Source: Actinoalloteichus caeruleus DSM 43889 (GTDB lineage Bacteria > Actinomycetota > Actinomycetes > Mycobacteriales > Pseudonocardiaceae). Taken from it: a stretch of DNA of 64,000 nucleotides. A program made the translations under genes and the position numbers. The notes under the pieces are model-generated. The model did not search any database and was not told the DNA's origin. It was given only the letters and a program-made list of their open reading frames with translations. Positions 35,555 to 45,152 of the stretch are shown piece after piece. Location of the stretch: contig NZ_AUBJ02000001.1 of assembly GCF_000429185.2 (NCBI RefSeq), forward strand, positions 5,518,001-5,582,000, in the 5' to 3' direction. Each line of letters begins with the position of its first letter. Position 1 is the first letter of the stretch.

Positions 35555-36388
35555 TCAGCCGGTGAGGCCCACCGCCAGCAGCAGTCCCCCGGTGCCGAGC
35601 AGGCTGACCGCCTGGACGGCCTTCTCCACCCGGCTGCCGGTGCGGAAGCGCAGGCGCCGGGGGAGCAGGTGCAGCCGGTGCCAGCGCCGGCCGGGGCACC
35701 GACGCCGACGGCCGGACCGCGCGGGGCGCCGGCACGCCCGCGACGGGCAGCGCAGTCTGAGCGGCCACGCCATCGGAACCCCGTACTCGGTGACGGCGTC
35801 CCCGGCGACGTGGACCAGCATCCCGACGGCGACGACGGCTCCGAGCGGCCAGCCCATGCCGTCGGTGGCGCCCGTCCGGACCAGGACGACCGTGAGGACG
35901 ATCGCGTAACCGGCCGACCAGAGCCGCCGGTGGGCGCGGGTCACCTGCCGCACGCCGCGCGGGAGCGCGTAGCTGAGGGACCGGACGGACGCGGTCAGGC
36001 AGAGCAGCAGCACCCCCACGATCACCCAGTGGGTGAGATGTTGGGCGAGGCCGACGACCAGCCCGACGGCCAGGGCCGCGACGGGGGTGTGGGTGAGGTA
36101 GCGGTGCGCGCCGTCGCCGGGCAGGTCGTGCCGGGTGCGGGTGGCCCGGTACGCGAACCGGGACACCGACTGGGCTCCGCTGGCCAGCAGGGCGGTCAAG
36201 GCGCCCCCGGACCTGGAGACGGTGGAGCCGTCGTGGTCGATGTCGGGCAGGAGCGCGGCTCCGGCGGCCACCAGGCCGCCGGTGAGTAAGAGGGGGACGG
36301 TCGTCTCCACCCCGGCCAGCGGGGCGAGCGCCATCGTCGTCCCCACCCCCGCCAGCAGACCCGTCGTGCTGTGGCCACCGTTGTTCAC
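35555..36388 (-). CDS. Membrane-bound metal-dependent hydrolase (DUF457/YbcI family)
   Basis: A 277-residue protein with several membrane segments and three conserved His/Asp clusters: GGHSTTGLLAG, LLPDIDHDGST and RYLTHTPVAAL, plus VHVAGDAVTEYGVPMAWPL. The family is related to LexA-regulated YdjM and phospholipase C-like hydrolases. An Arg/Cys-rich insertion (CPSRACRRPARSGRRRRC) around residues 205-222 interrupts the usual short linker. The GTG has GGGAGG 5 nt upstream. It separates era from the arsenic genes. Confidence 0.8.
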   Translation of the reverse strand: MNNGGHSTTGLLAGVGTTMALAPLAGVETTVPLLLTGGLVAAGAALLPDIDHDGSTVSRSGGALTALLASGAQSVSRFAYRATRTRHDLPGDGAHRYLTHTPVAALAVGLVVGLAQHLTHWVIVGVLLLCLTASVRSLSYALPRGVRQVTRAHRRLWSAGYAIVLTVVLVRTGATDGMGWPLGAVVAVGMLVHVAGDAVTEYGVPMAWPLRLRCPSRACRRPARSGRRRRCPGRRWHRLHLLPRRLRFRTGSRVEKAVQAVSLLGTGGLLLAVGLTG

Positions 36389-36576
36389 CGAACCTCCCGG
36401 TCGTCGTGCGATCACTCCACAACTACCGAAGGTGTCGATCTTGTGGCGGGGCGAGACGGTTCGGACCGGGGCGGCGGTGGCCCGGAGGCGGGCGGCAGGG
36501 TCGTCGGGTCAGGTCGAGCTGGTGGGTGCGCACCCGGTGAGCGGCCATGCTCGCCCACCGGGTGTCCGCCGGGTGC

Positions 36577-37014
36577 TCAGGAACAGCACGCGCTCGGAGC
36601 GGCCCGGTCGGGCGTGGTGGTCAGCTCCGGGTTCGTGCCGTAGTCGGCGGAGTCGTCCTTGACGACGTAGACCTCCCACGGCTCGCTGCCCGGGCCGTGG
36701 ACCCAGACCTTGTCCTGCACCGCGTAGCAGCAGGTCGTGTCGTTCTCCACTTCGGTGAACAGGCCCAGCTCGGAAAGGCGGCGGGTCGCCGTGCCCACCT
36801 GCTCGCTGGTCTCGACCTCGACACCGAGGTGGTCCAGGACGGTGTCCTGTGCGGGCTCACCCTCCAGCAGCACGAGCTTGAGCGGCGGTTCGGTGACGGC
36901 GAAGTTGGCGTAGCCCGGGCGCAGCTTGGCCGGCTCGACACCCAGGAGCTTGGTGTAGAAGGCGATCGAGGCGTCCAGGTCACCCACCCGGAGGGCCAGT
37001 TGCAGGCGCGACAT
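36577..37014 (-). CDS. cadI: ArsI/CadI family heavy-metal resistance metalloenzyme (VOC fold)
   Basis: A 145-residue VOC protein. His62 (LDHLG), the vicinal Cys95-Cys96 pair (DTTCCYA) and the Glu in EPWEVYVV match ArsI, the C-As lyase that demethylates organoarsenicals, and the cadmium-induced CadI. A further CC sits at the C-terminus. The ATG has AAGGGAG upstream. It is divergent from arsR, sharing its control region, so regulation by arsenite is expected. Confidence 0.87.
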   Translation of the reverse strand: MSRLQLALRVGDLDASIAFYTKLLGVEPAKLRPGYANFAVTEPPLKLVLLEGEPAQDTVLDHLGVEVETSEQVGTATRRLSELGLFTEVENDTTCCYAVQDKVWVHGPGSEPWEVYVVKDDSADYGTNPELTTTPDRAAPSACCS

Positions 37015-37094
37015 GAGTACTCCCTTGGATAGACAGGCATCGAAACAGGCATGGATAGATTGCTCTCTAAATAGATGTGTGTCAAGGTTGGCTC
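37015..37094. promoter_or_regulatory. Divergent ars operator/promoter region
   Basis: This 80-nt AT-rich region contains direct repeats: ACAGGCAT at 37033-37040 and 37045-37052, and ATAGA at 37029, 37055 and 37071. TAAATA (37068-37073) could serve as the arsR -10. The repeats are likely ArsR binding sites; no perfect palindrome is seen. Confidence 0.5.
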
Positions 37095-37466
37095 ATGTCG
37101 AAGCAACGTCCGGCGGTGGACGTCGAGGCCCTGTGCTGCTCGCCGCTGATGCGTCGGCCCCTCTCCGCCGACGAGTCGACGGAGCTCGCCAGGATGTTCA
37201 AGGCGTTGGCCGACCCGGTGCGGCTCCGGTTGCTGTCCCTCGTCGCCTCCCACGCGGGCGGAGAGGCATGCGTGTGCGATCTGACGGGCGCGTTCGACCT
37301 GACCGGACCCACGATCTCGCACCACCTCAAGGTCCTGCGCGAGGCGGGGCTCATCGACGGGGAGCGGCGGGGCACCTGGATCTACTACCGGGTTCGCCCG
37401 GCCGCGCTCGGAGCGCTCGCGACGGTGCTGACGGCATCCGCGCTGCCTGAGCGGGTGGACACGTGA
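37095..37466 (+). CDS. arsR: ArsR family arsenite-responsive repressor
   Basis: A 123-residue winged-helix repressor. The recognition helix lies in LTGPTISHHLKVLREAGLI. Metal-sensing Cys are at 14 and 15 (ALCCSPL) and at 59 and 61 (ACVCDL), resembling the Corynebacterium type with an N-terminal CC pair plus a DNA-binding-domain Cys. First gene of arsR-acr3(-arsC), divergent from cadI. Confidence 0.92.
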   Translation: MSKQRPAVDVEALCCSPLMRRPLSADESTELARMFKALADPVRLRLLSLVASHAGGEACVCDLTGAFDLTGPTISHHLKVLREAGLIDGERRGTWIYYRVRPAALGALATVLTASALPERVDT

Positions 37467-38578
37467 ACAGCACCGCCGAAAGCGGAGTGGTGGGGCGCCT
37501 CTCCACCCTGGACCGGCTGCTTCCCCTCTGGATCCTGGCGGCGATGCTGCTCGGCCTCCTCGCGGGCCGAGTGGTTCCCGGACTGGGCCCGGCACTGGAC
37601 ACCGTCCAGATCGACGGGATCTCGCTGCCCATCGCGGTCGGCCTGCTGGTCATGATGTACCCGGTGTTGGCGAAGGTCCGCTACGACCGGCTCGACACCG
37701 TCACCTCCGACCGTCGGCTCCTGCTCTCCTCCCTGGTGCTGAACTGGGTGGTCGGGCCCGCGCTGATGTTCGCGCTGGCCTGGCTGCTCCTCCCGGACCT
37801 GCCCGAGTACCGCACCGGCCTGATCATCGTCGGCCTGGCCCGCTGCATCGCCATGGTCATCATCTGGAACGACCTCGCGTGCGGGGACCGTGAGGCCGCG
37901 GCCGTGCTGGTCGCCCTCAACTCGGTCTTCCAGGTGGTGGCCTTCGGGGCCCTGGGGTGGTTCTACCTGGCGGTGCTACCCGGCTGGCTCGGCCTCCCCC
38001 AGACCGAGCTGGCGGTCTCCGGCTGGGACATCGCCAGGTCCGTGCTGATCTTCCTGGGGGTTCCCCTGCTCGCCGGCTACCTCACACGCCGACTCGGCGA
38101 GCGCGCACGTGGACGGGACTGGTACGAGAACCGGTTCCTGCCCCGGGTCGGCCCCCTGGCCCTGTACGGGCTGCTGTTCACCATCGTCGTGCTCTTCGCG
38201 CTCCAGGGGGAGCGGATCACCAGCCGCCCCTGGGATGTCGCGCGTATCGCGCTGCCGCTGCTCGTCTACTTCGCCGCGATGTGGGCCGGCTCCTTCGCAC
38301 TGGGCCGAGCGCTGGGCCTGGGCTACGAACGCTCCACGACCCTGGCCTTCACCGCGGCCGGCAACAACTTCGAACTCGCCATCGCGGTGGCCATCGCCAC
38401 GTTCGGCCTCACCAGCGGGCAGGCGCTCGCCGGCGTGGTCGGCCCGCTGATCGAGGTCCCCGTCCTGGTCGGCCTCGTGTACGTGGCGCTGTGGGCCCGC
38501 CGCCTGTTCCCGGCCCCCGGAGGCCGACCGGACGACGATCGTGACGGCGACCTGACCCGCACCAGAGGCGAGGGCTGA
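37463..38578 (+). CDS. arsB: ACR3-type arsenite efflux permease
   Basis: A 371-residue protein with about ten membrane segments. Signature regions are ARCIAMVIIWNDLACGD, with the conserved Cys essential for arsenite transport in ACR3 proteins, and FTAAGNNFELAIAVAIA. The GTG overlaps the arsR stop (GTGA). It expels As(III) generated by the downstream reductase. Confidence 0.93.
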   Translation: MNSTAESGVVGRLSTLDRLLPLWILAAMLLGLLAGRVVPGLGPALDTVQIDGISLPIAVGLLVMMYPVLAKVRYDRLDTVTSDRRLLLSSLVLNWVVGPALMFALAWLLLPDLPEYRTGLIIVGLARCIAMVIIWNDLACGDREAAAVLVALNSVFQVVAFGALGWFYLAVLPGWLGLPQTELAVSGWDIARSVLIFLGVPLLAGYLTRRLGERARGRDWYENRFLPRVGPLALYGLLFTIVVLFALQGERITSRPWDVARIALPLLVYFAAMWAGSFALGRALGLGYERSTTLAFTAAGNNFELAIAVAIATFGLTSGQALAGVVGPLIEVPVLVGLVYVALWARRLFPAPGGRPDDDRDGDLTRTRGEG

Positions 38579-38713
38579 GGTCGCGGGGGAACCGGGGAGC
38601 CCCCACCACCCGGATGATCCCCTGGGAAGCGGCGGGCCCCCTGACCACCGGTGCTCCCACGGGGTGACGCCGCGACCTGACGCCGTTCCCGGCACGACAC
38701 GGAGGAGCCACCC

Positions 38714-39124
38714 ATGCCCCACCGGCCCGAGGTCCTGTTCGTCTGCGTGCACAACGCCGGCCGTTCCCAGATGGCCGCCGCCCTGCTGCACCACCGCGCC
38801 GGGGGGCGGGTCGACGTCCGTTCGGCCGGTTCCGCCCCGGCCCACTCCGTGAACCCCGCGGTGGTCGAGGTGATGGCGGAGATCGGCCTGGACCTGAGTC
38901 GTGAGTTGCCCAAGCCCCTGACCGAGGAGGCGGTGCGCGCGGCCGACGTGGTGATCACGATGGGCTGCGGCGACGCCTGCCCCGTCCACCCGGGCAAGCG
39001 CTACCTGGACTGGCGCCTCGACGACCCGGCGGGACTGGGCGTGGCGGACGTCCGACCGATCCGCGACGAGATCGACCGCCGGGTCGTCGCCCTGCTCGCC
39101 GAGCTCCTGCCCGCTTCGGGGTGA
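38714..39124 (+). CDS. arsC: Arsenate reductase, low-molecular-weight phosphatase family
   Basis: Reduces As(V) to As(III). 136 residues with the P-loop FVCVHNAGRSQ (Cys11 nucleophile) and the redox segment MGCGDACP, with Cys at about 87 and 91. The chemistry would use thioredoxin or mycothiol/mycoredoxin; which one is not clear. ATG with GGAGGAG upstream; a 135-nt gap separates it from acr3, so it may have its own promoter or read-through. Confidence 0.92.
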   Translation: MPHRPEVLFVCVHNAGRSQMAAALLHHRAGGRVDVRSAGSAPAHSVNPAVVEVMAEIGLDLSRELPKPLTEEAVRAADVVITMGCGDACPVHPGKRYLDWRLDDPAGLGVADVRPIRDEIDRRVVALLAELLPASG

Positions 39125-39179
39125 GCGGGGCGACGTCACCCCCTCGAGGGCTTCCCGTCGGGCCGTGGGCCCGCCTGCC

Positions 39180-39599
39180 TCAGGACGTCGACGGCGGGTC
39201 GACGTGGATCTGCCAGGCGTGGCCGTCGGGGTCCGCGCACACCCCCGAGTAGCCCCACGGCTGGTCGGTGAGTTCGCTGATCACCGCGCCCCCGGCGCTG
39301 ATGACCCGCGCCACCAGCGCGTCGGCCTCGGCCGGGGACGCGACCGACACCGTCACCAGGCACTCGCTGGTGCCAGGGGAGGCGACCTCGCGGTCGCCGA
39401 GCGCCCAGCCGAAGCCCTCGGTGGGGATGAGCGCCAACAGGACGCGGTCATCGAGCCGGAAGGCCAGCGGTTCGGGCACGCCGTCCTCGGTCGGCGGACC
39501 GACGAGCTCGAACCCGAAGGCGTCGCGGTAGAACGCCATCGACCGCTGCCGGTCCTCGATCGGCAGGCTGAGGGTGACCTCGCGTGGGGCGACAGGCAT
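39180..39599 (-). CDS. VOC family protein
   Basis: A 139-residue glyoxalase/bleomycin-resistance fold protein. Module 1 has DRQRSMAFYRDAFGFELVGP; module 2 has WGYSGVCADPDGHAWQIHVDP, with the His and Glu-equivalent positions of metal binding only partly kept. ATG with GGAG upstream. It is convergent with arsC. Substrate unknown. Confidence 0.85.
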   Translation of the reverse strand: MPVAPREVTLSLPIEDRQRSMAFYRDAFGFELVGPPTEDGVPEPLAFRLDDRVLLALIPTEGFGWALGDREVASPGTSECLVTVSVASPAEADALVARVISAGGAVISELTDQPWGYSGVCADPDGHAWQIHVDPPSTS

Positions 39600-39923
39600 C
39601 GGTGCTCCGGTTCCTCCGTGGTGGGTTCGTCGGGCCGGCTCCGAAGCTAGCGGAGCGGTACGACATCCCCGCCACGAGAGGAAGGACCCCTGGTGGTGGA
39701 GCCCGGGCCCAGCGGTGGCTACCACCCGGCGCGCCCCGGGTGCCCCCGGCGGGGCCTCGGAGTGGGCTCGCGGCGCGCGACGAACCGCGTCCCGCACCGG
39801 CGCGCGTCACGGGCGCGCCCCCGCCACCGTGCGGGTGCGCCCCTCGGCGCACCCGGTGTGACCTGCTCCGCCCTGCCGGTGCCCCTGCCCGGTGCCGCGC
39901 CATCCGGGTGGCAGGATGGCCCG
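39600..39923. other. 324-nt divergent region before recO
   Basis: No gene is supported. CAGGAT (39912-39917), 6 nt ahead of the recO GTG, is the likely -10 box. Confidence 0.4.
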
Positions 39924-40739
39924 GTGAGCCTGTACCGCGATACCGGAGTCGTGCTGCGCGTGCAGAAGCTCGGGGAGGCGGACCGCATCATCACCCTGCT
40001 GACCCGGCGGCACGGCAAGATCCGCGCCGTGGGCAAGGGCGTGCGGCGGACGATGTCCCGGTTCGGGGCCAGGCTCGAACCCTTCGGCCACGTCGACCTC
40101 CAGCTCTACACCGGCCGGACCCTGGACGTGGTCACCCAGGTGCAGACCCTGGACGCCTTCGGCGCGGGCCTGGTCGACGACTACGAGCGCTACACGGCCG
40201 CCTCGGCCGTGCTGGAGGCCGCCGATCGCCTCACCCCCGAGGAACGCACCCCTGCCATGCGGATCTACCTGCTGGTGGTGGGGGCGTTGCGCACCCTGGC
40301 CAACGGGGAGCGGGAACCCACCCTGGTGTTGGACGCCTTCCTGCTGCGGGCGATGACCCAGGCGGGCTGGGCGCCGGCGTTGCTGGAGTGCGCCCGCTGC
40401 GGGGAACCAGGACCGCACCGGGCGTTCAACGTGCCCGCCGGTGGTTCGGTGTGCCCGACCTGCCGTCCCCCCGGTTCGGTGTCCCCCGCCCCGGAAACCC
40501 TCGAACTGCTGTCTGCCCTGCTGCACGGGGACTGGGCGGACGCCGAGGCGGCCAGCGCCGCCAGCCGCCGGGAGGGAGCCGGCCTGGTCGCCGCGCACGT
40601 GCAGTGGCACGTGGAGCGGCAGCTGAGGTCCCTCGCCCTGGTCGACCGGCCCGGGGACGACGCGCCGTGGCCGGCCGAGCCGGAGCGCGGTGCCGACATC
40701 GCCTCGGCGGGCGCGGACCCGTCGCCGGTGGCCCACTGA
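39924..40739 (+). CDS. recO: DNA repair protein RecO
   Basis: RecF-pathway mediator that helps load RecA on SSB-coated gaps. 271 residues with an N-terminal OB-fold (YRDTGVVLRVQKLGEADRIITLLT), a helical core and a zinc site from CARCG and CPTC (about residues 157-177). Leaderless-type GTG start 6 nt after CAGGAT. The recO-uppS order is conserved in actinobacteria; the ars genes interrupt the normally closer era-recO spacing. Confidence 0.94.
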   Translation: MSLYRDTGVVLRVQKLGEADRIITLLTRRHGKIRAVGKGVRRTMSRFGARLEPFGHVDLQLYTGRTLDVVTQVQTLDAFGAGLVDDYERYTAASAVLEAADRLTPEERTPAMRIYLLVVGALRTLANGEREPTLVLDAFLLRAMTQAGWAPALLECARCGEPGPHRAFNVPAGGSVCPTCRPPGSVSPAPETLELLSALLHGDWADAEAASAASRREGAGLVAAHVQWHVERQLRSLALVDRPGDDAPWPAEPERGADIASAGADPSPVAH

Positions 40740-41078
40740 CCACGGACGAGGTCGCCGAGGCCTCGGACGCCGGTGTTCGGCGAACGCACGGTCGCCCCGG
40801 CGACTCGTGGGCGACCGCCGGGGGAGTGAGCAACCACCCGCTGATCGCTGCGGAGGGCGGTCAGGCAGGATGGGCGATCGCGGGGAACGGCTCACCGGGA
40901 GCACGCGGTCCCGGCCCGGGCGATGCCGACACGGCCCAGGACCCGCACGGGTGACGGCGGTCCCACCGCCGGCCCGTCACGGCGACGGTGGCCGCGTCCG
41001 ATCCGGCACCAGGTTGGTTCGCCGTCGGCCCACGGCCGGCCGAGCCGTTCCCACACGTCGAGGAGGTAGGCACGTCAC
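40740..41078. other. 339-nt region between recO and uppS
   Basis: No coding frame with plausible bias or motif; only the Shine-Dalgarno GAGGAGG of uppS at its right end is clear. Confidence 0.4.
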
Positions 41079-42071
41079 ATGCTGAGTCGTTACCGGTGGG
41101 GCCGGGAGCGGTCCGGCGTCTCCGCTCCGGACCCGCATCCCTCCGGCGCCCAACCGCCCGCGATCCCCCGGGAGCTGGTGCCCAACCACGTCGCCCTGGT
41201 CATGGACGGCAACGGTCGGTGGGCGCGGGCCAGGGGACTGCCCCGTACCGAGGGCCACCGGCGAGGTGAGGCGGTGCTCATCGACGTCGTCGGCGGGGCC
41301 ATCGAGCTCGGCGTGAAGTGGTTGTCGGTCTACGCGTTCTCCACGGAGAACTGGAAGCGCAGCCCCGAGGAGGTGCGCTTCCTCATGGGGTTCAACCGGG
41401 ACGTCATCCGCCGCCAGGTCGACTACCTGGACTCCATCGGTGTACGGGTGCGGTGGGCCGGACGGCGGCCACGGCTGTGGCGGAGCGTGATCCGGGAACT
41501 GGAGATCGCCCAGGAGCGGACGAAGGACAACGACGTCCTCACCCTCACCATGTGCGTGAACTACGGAGGGCGGGCGGAGATCGCCGACGCCGCCAGGGAA
41601 CTCGGCAGGCTCGTCGCCGCCGGGAAGCTCAACCCGGAGCGGATCGACGAGCGGATGCTGACCCGGCGGCTGTACGAGCCGAACATGCCCGACGTCGACC
41701 TGTTCCTCCGCCCCTCGGGCGAGCAGCGGACCTCCAACTTCATGTTGTGGCAGTCGGCGTACGCCGAGATGGTCTTCCTGGACACGTTGTTCCCCGACTT
41801 CGACCGACGTGAGCTGTGGAAGGCCTGCGACATCTACGCTCGGCGTGACCGCCGGTTCGGGGGTGTGAAGACCCCGGTCGCCGCCGACGCCCCGGCCACC
41901 GAGGCCGTTCCCGAGCGGGAGGACCTGCCGTCCTGGGAGGAGCGGGAAGCGGCCCCCGACCCCACCGACGGGGAGTGGGACGTGGAACCCGGCGACGACG
42001 AGGACACCGGGGAGAAGGGCGGTGGTGGGACGGGCGAGTCCGGCCAGCGGCCCGCCGGTGACGACCGGTGA
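41079..42071 (+). CDS. uppS: Isoprenyl (decaprenyl-type) diphosphate synthase
   Basis: Cis-prenyltransferase making the polyprenyl phosphate carrier of the cell envelope. The catalytic Asp is in VMDGNGRWA, then [20 protein letters not shown] and the C-terminal [24 protein letters not shown]. At 330 residues it is about 60 longer than enteric UppS owing to an acidic Pro/Glu/Asp-rich tail. ATG with GAGGAGG upstream. Chain length cannot be predicted by eye; the mycobacterial orthologue (Rv2361c, recalled) makes decaprenyl diphosphate. Confidence 0.94.
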   Translation: MLSRYRWGRERSGVSAPDPHPSGAQPPAIPRELVPNHVALVMDGNGRWARARGLPRTEGHRRGEAVLIDVVGGAIELGVKWLSVYAFSTENWKRSPEEVRFLMGFNRDVIRRQVDYLDSIGVRVRWAGRRPRLWRSVIRELEIAQERTKDNDVLTLTMCVNYGGRAEIADAARELGRLVAAGKLNPERIDERMLTRRLYEPNMPDVDLFLRPSGEQRTSNFMLWQSAYAEMVFLDTLFPDFDRRELWKACDIYARRDRRFGGVKTPVAADAPATEAVPEREDLPSWEEREAAPDPTDGEWDVEPGDDEDTGEKGGGGTGESGQRPAGDDR

Positions 42072-42132
42072 CCCGGCGCCCCACCCACCGCGAGACCACC
42101 CGGCCCGGCCGGGGACACCAGGAGGAACACCC

Positions 42133-42576
42133 GTGACCGACGAGCCGATGCCCTACCCGGCGCCCCACCCCGAGGCGATGCGCACCGGTTGGGTGCTCGC
42201 CGCCGCCAGGGAGGCGCTGGAGCGGTACCACGAGGTCGTCCTCGACGACGACGGCGCGCTCACCTTCCGGCACGGCGACGTCCCCTGCGCGGTGCAGAGC
42301 ACCGAACTGGTCGAGGGCCTCACCATGCTCAGCCTCACCTGCGTGGTCGCCTGGGACCTGCCCGACGACGCCGAACTGGCGAGGTCGGCGGCGGAGCGGG
42401 CCGGCCAGGGGCTCTTCGGGACGCTGGGGGTGATCCGCACCGACCGGGGGATGGACGTCACCCTCCGGTACGCGTTCCCCGCGGAGGGTCTCGGGTCGGC
42501 GCCGCTCAGCACCCTGCTCATGCTGGTCGTCTCCACCGCGTCGCAGTTGCGCACCGAGCTGCTCGACCAGCGCTGA
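42133..42576 (+). CDS. YbjN/Tir-chaperone-like small protein
   Basis: A 147-residue soluble protein of alpha-beta-beta-beta-alpha pattern (EALERYHEVVLDDDGALTFRHGDVP, GLTMLSLTCVVAWDLPDD, MDVTLRYAFPAEGLGSAPL), similar to YbjN domain proteins of actinobacteria; the assignment is by feel. The GTG has AGGAGG upstream, 61 nt after uppS and 39 nt before the permease. Function unknown. Confidence 0.7.
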   Translation: MTDEPMPYPAPHPEAMRTGWVLAAAREALERYHEVVLDDDGALTFRHGDVPCAVQSTELVEGLTMLSLTCVVAWDLPDDAELARSAAERAGQGLFGTLGVIRTDRGMDVTLRYAFPAEGLGSAPLSTLLMLVVSTASQLRTELLDQR

Positions 42577-42615
42577 CACCACCCACACGGCGACCCGCAC
42601 GGCAGGGGGACGGCA

Positions 42616-43656
42616 GTGACGACAGGAACGCCGGAGCGAGCCGGCCCCTCGGAGGGGACCGGCGGGGCGAGCGAGCCGCGTGGCTGGCGCTCGCGGATCG
42701 GCTCCCTCGAGGTGCTGTGCCTGCTCCTCGTGCTCGCCGTGCTGTTCCAGGACGCCCTCGTCGGGGTGCTGGACAACCCGGCGGTGCGGACGGGGGCGAC
42801 GGTCTTCGTCGCCGTGTGCGTGCAGGCGTTCCCCTTCCTGCTGCTCGGCGTGATCGTGAGCGGGCTGATCGTCGCCTACGTCCCGGAGAGCGCGCTGCGG
42901 CGGGCGTTGCCGGGCAACGACGCCGCGGCGGTGCCGGTGGCCGGCGCGGCCGGGCTGGCGCTGCCCGGCTGCGAGTGCGCCTCGGTGCCGGTGGCCCGGC
43001 GGCTCATGCAACGAGGGGTGGCCCCGGCCGTCGCGCTCACCTTCCTGCTGGCGGCTCCCGCGGTGAACCCGATCGTGCTGGTCGCGACGGCGATCGCGTT
43101 CCCGGGCCAGCCGATGATGGTGGTCGCCCGGTTCGTCGCCTCCCTGCTCACCGCCGTGGTGATGGGGTGGCTGTGGCTGCGCCTCGGGCGCACGGAGTGG
43201 ATCGCGGAGCGCGCGTTGCGGCGCGTCCGGTCCGAGCGGACCGGACCGCGCTGGCGGGTGCTGGTGGAGACCGTGCGCCAGGATCTGGTGGAGGCCGGCG
43301 GTTTCCTGGTGCTGGGCGGGCTGGCCGCCGCGGTGCTGAACGTCGCGGTGCCGGCGGAGTGGATGGACTCCCTCGGCGGGCAGCTCGTCCTCGCCGTGGT
43401 CGTGATGGCCCTGCTGGCCGTCGTCCTGGCGTTGTGCAGCGAGGCCGACGCGTTCGTGGTGGCCTCGCTGCCCGGGATACCGCTCACCGCGAAACTGGTG
43501 TTCCTGGTGGTGGGGCCGGCGGTTGACGTGAAGCTCATCGCGCTCCAGTCCGGCACCTTCGGCAGGGCCTTCGCCGCCCGTTTCGCCCCGGCGACGTTCG
43601 TGGTGGCGGTGGTGTGCGCCCTCGCGGTCGGTGTCCCGCTGTTGGGGGCCTCGTGA
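42616..43656 (+). CDS. YraQ/UPF0718-type permease (DUF318)
   Basis: A 346-residue protein with about eight to ten membrane segments in two repeats. LPGCECASVPVARRL (about residues 115-130) carries the conserved Cys pair, and ALCSEADAFVVASLPGIP is the second repeat's counterpart. Permeases of this family pair with a TIGR03943 protein, encoded next here, and are suspected metal or metalloid transporters. Location close to smtB-zur supports a metal role, but no Zur site was recognised. Confidence 0.87.
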   Translation: MTTGTPERAGPSEGTGGASEPRGWRSRIGSLEVLCLLLVLAVLFQDALVGVLDNPAVRTGATVFVAVCVQAFPFLLLGVIVSGLIVAYVPESALRRALPGNDAAAVPVAGAAGLALPGCECASVPVARRLMQRGVAPAVALTFLLAAPAVNPIVLVATAIAFPGQPMMVVARFVASLLTAVVMGWLWLRLGRTEWIAERALRRVRSERTGPRWRVLVETVRQDLVEAGGFLVLGGLAAAVLNVAVPAEWMDSLGGQLVLAVVVMALLAVVLALCSEADAFVVASLPGIPLTAKLVFLVVGPAVDVKLIALQSGTFGRAFAARFAPATFVVAVVCALAVGVPLLGAS

Positions 43657-43725
43657 TCGTCCCGGGGTGCGCGGGACGGCCCGCCCCGGCGGTACTGACG
43701 GGAAGCGACGAGGAAGGCGGCCACG

Positions 43726-44508
43726 GTGCGACGTGAGACCCAGAACGTGCTGCTGATCCTGCTGGGCGGCGCGCTGCTGAAGATCTCCTGGAACGAGACC
43801 TACCTGCGCTACGTGCGGCCCTCACTGCTGCCGCTGGTGGTTTTCGCCGGCGTGGCGATGATCCTGGTCGCCGCGCTCGCCATCGCCAGGGACATCTCCG
43901 CGCACCGCGACCGGTCGAGCCGGGTCGGCGGCCACTCCGACGACGGCGCTCCGGCCGTTGCCCCGGACGACGGCCACGACCACGACCACGGCTCGGGGCG
44001 GTCGACGTGGATGCTGCTCGTCCCGGTGCTGGCCATCCTGTTGGTCGCCCCGCCGGCGCTCGGCGCGGACTCCGTGCAGCGCGCCGGAAGCCGTTCCGTC
44101 GTCTCCGACGAGGAACCGGCGGGAGGCGGTCTCTTCCAGCCGATCGACACCTCGTCGGAGGTCGCCGACCTCCAGATCACCGACGTCGTGATGCGCACGG
44201 TGTGGGACCGGTCCGGCACCCTGGACGGGCGCACGGTGCGGGTCACCGGTTTCGTCGTCCACGACGTGGACGCCGTCCACGTCGCCAGGGTGCGCATCAT
44301 GTGCTGCGCCGCCGACGCGGTGCCGGTGAAGCTCCGGATCGAGGGACCGGCGCTCGCCGAGTTCGCCGATCACGAGACGGATTCCTGGGTGGAGGTGACC
44401 GGGGAGGTGGTGCCCGACTCGGCCACCGCCGCCAACGGTCACGTCCCCACGTTCGTCACCGAGTCCGTCCGCGCCGTGGAACCGCCGAGCGACCCCTACG
44501 AGTACTGA
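43726..44508 (+). CDS. TIGR03943 family putative permease subunit
   Basis: A 260-residue protein with two N-terminal membrane segments, a His/Asp-rich loop (DDGHDHDHG, a probable metal-binding stretch), a third membrane segment, then an extracytoplasmic domain with IMCCAADAVPVKL (vicinal Cys) and WVEVTGEV. It pairs with the YraQ-type permease immediately upstream, as in many Gram-positive genomes. Confidence 0.88.
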   Translation: MRRETQNVLLILLGGALLKISWNETYLRYVRPSLLPLVVFAGVAMILVAALAIARDISAHRDRSSRVGGHSDDGAPAVAPDDGHDHDHGSGRSTWMLLVPVLAILLVAPPALGADSVQRAGSRSVVSDEEPAGGGLFQPIDTSSEVADLQITDVVMRTVWDRSGTLDGRTVRVTGFVVHDVDAVHVARVRIMCCAADAVPVKLRIEGPALAEFADHETDSWVEVTGEVVPDSATAANGHVPTFVTESVRAVEPPSDPYEY

Positions 44509-44579
44509 TCCGCCGGAGCGGTCCCGCGCTCTCCCGCCAGGCTCGGGGCAGCGACCGGCCCGAAGGCGGAACCAGGACG

Positions 44580-44609
44580 CCGTCCCCACCGCGCAGCCGG
44601 CGGGGACGG
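44580..44609 (+). terminator. Hairpin after the permease operon
   Basis: CCGTCCCC (44580-44587) and GGGGACGG (44602-44609), an 8-bp stem with a 14-nt loop, 71 nt past the stop of the TIGR03943 gene. Confidence 0.5.
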
Positions 44610-45152
44610 GCCCGCCCACCGACCTAGCGCCGGGGTGCGCCCACCGTCCCCGAGCGTGCGCCGGTCCGCTTGCCGGCGGCACCCCACGAGGTCAGGGTTC
44701 GTCGGTTCCGAGGCGACCATCCGAGCGGTGCGCGGACCCGGTCGGCCGCCCCGCCCGGGGGCGCCGGGCACGTCGATGACGCGGGTGCGACGGTAGCGGC
44801 CGGAGCCGCCACCACCTGGGCCGAGCAGGTGGACCCGAGGACGGTGGCGCCGTACCGCCGGCCCACTTCGTGGGGACCCGGCAGCTCGGCGGCGTCGGTG
44901 GTGAGCTGGTGACGTACGGCCCGGGAGGGCTTCCGCTGGGGGGGCCGACGGCCACCCGGGGGCTGGTCGCGTCGGGCGGGGCACCGGCACCGGTGGTGAC
45001 ACCGGGACGGTGACCACCTCGCCGGGGTGGGAACGGTGGCGCCGGGGGACCTGGGGCGGCGAGGGGCGGGCGGCGGCGGGGCGGGTCTCCCGGTTCGCCA
45101 CCGAGCGGGCACCGCCTCGGCCGGGGCGGTGCCCCGGCCGACCGGGTAGGGG
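44610..45152. other. 543-nt convergent region without a supported gene
   Basis: It lies between convergent operons. Short frames exist in both directions but have Arg/Pro-rich shadow composition. Nothing recognisable. Confidence 0.4.
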
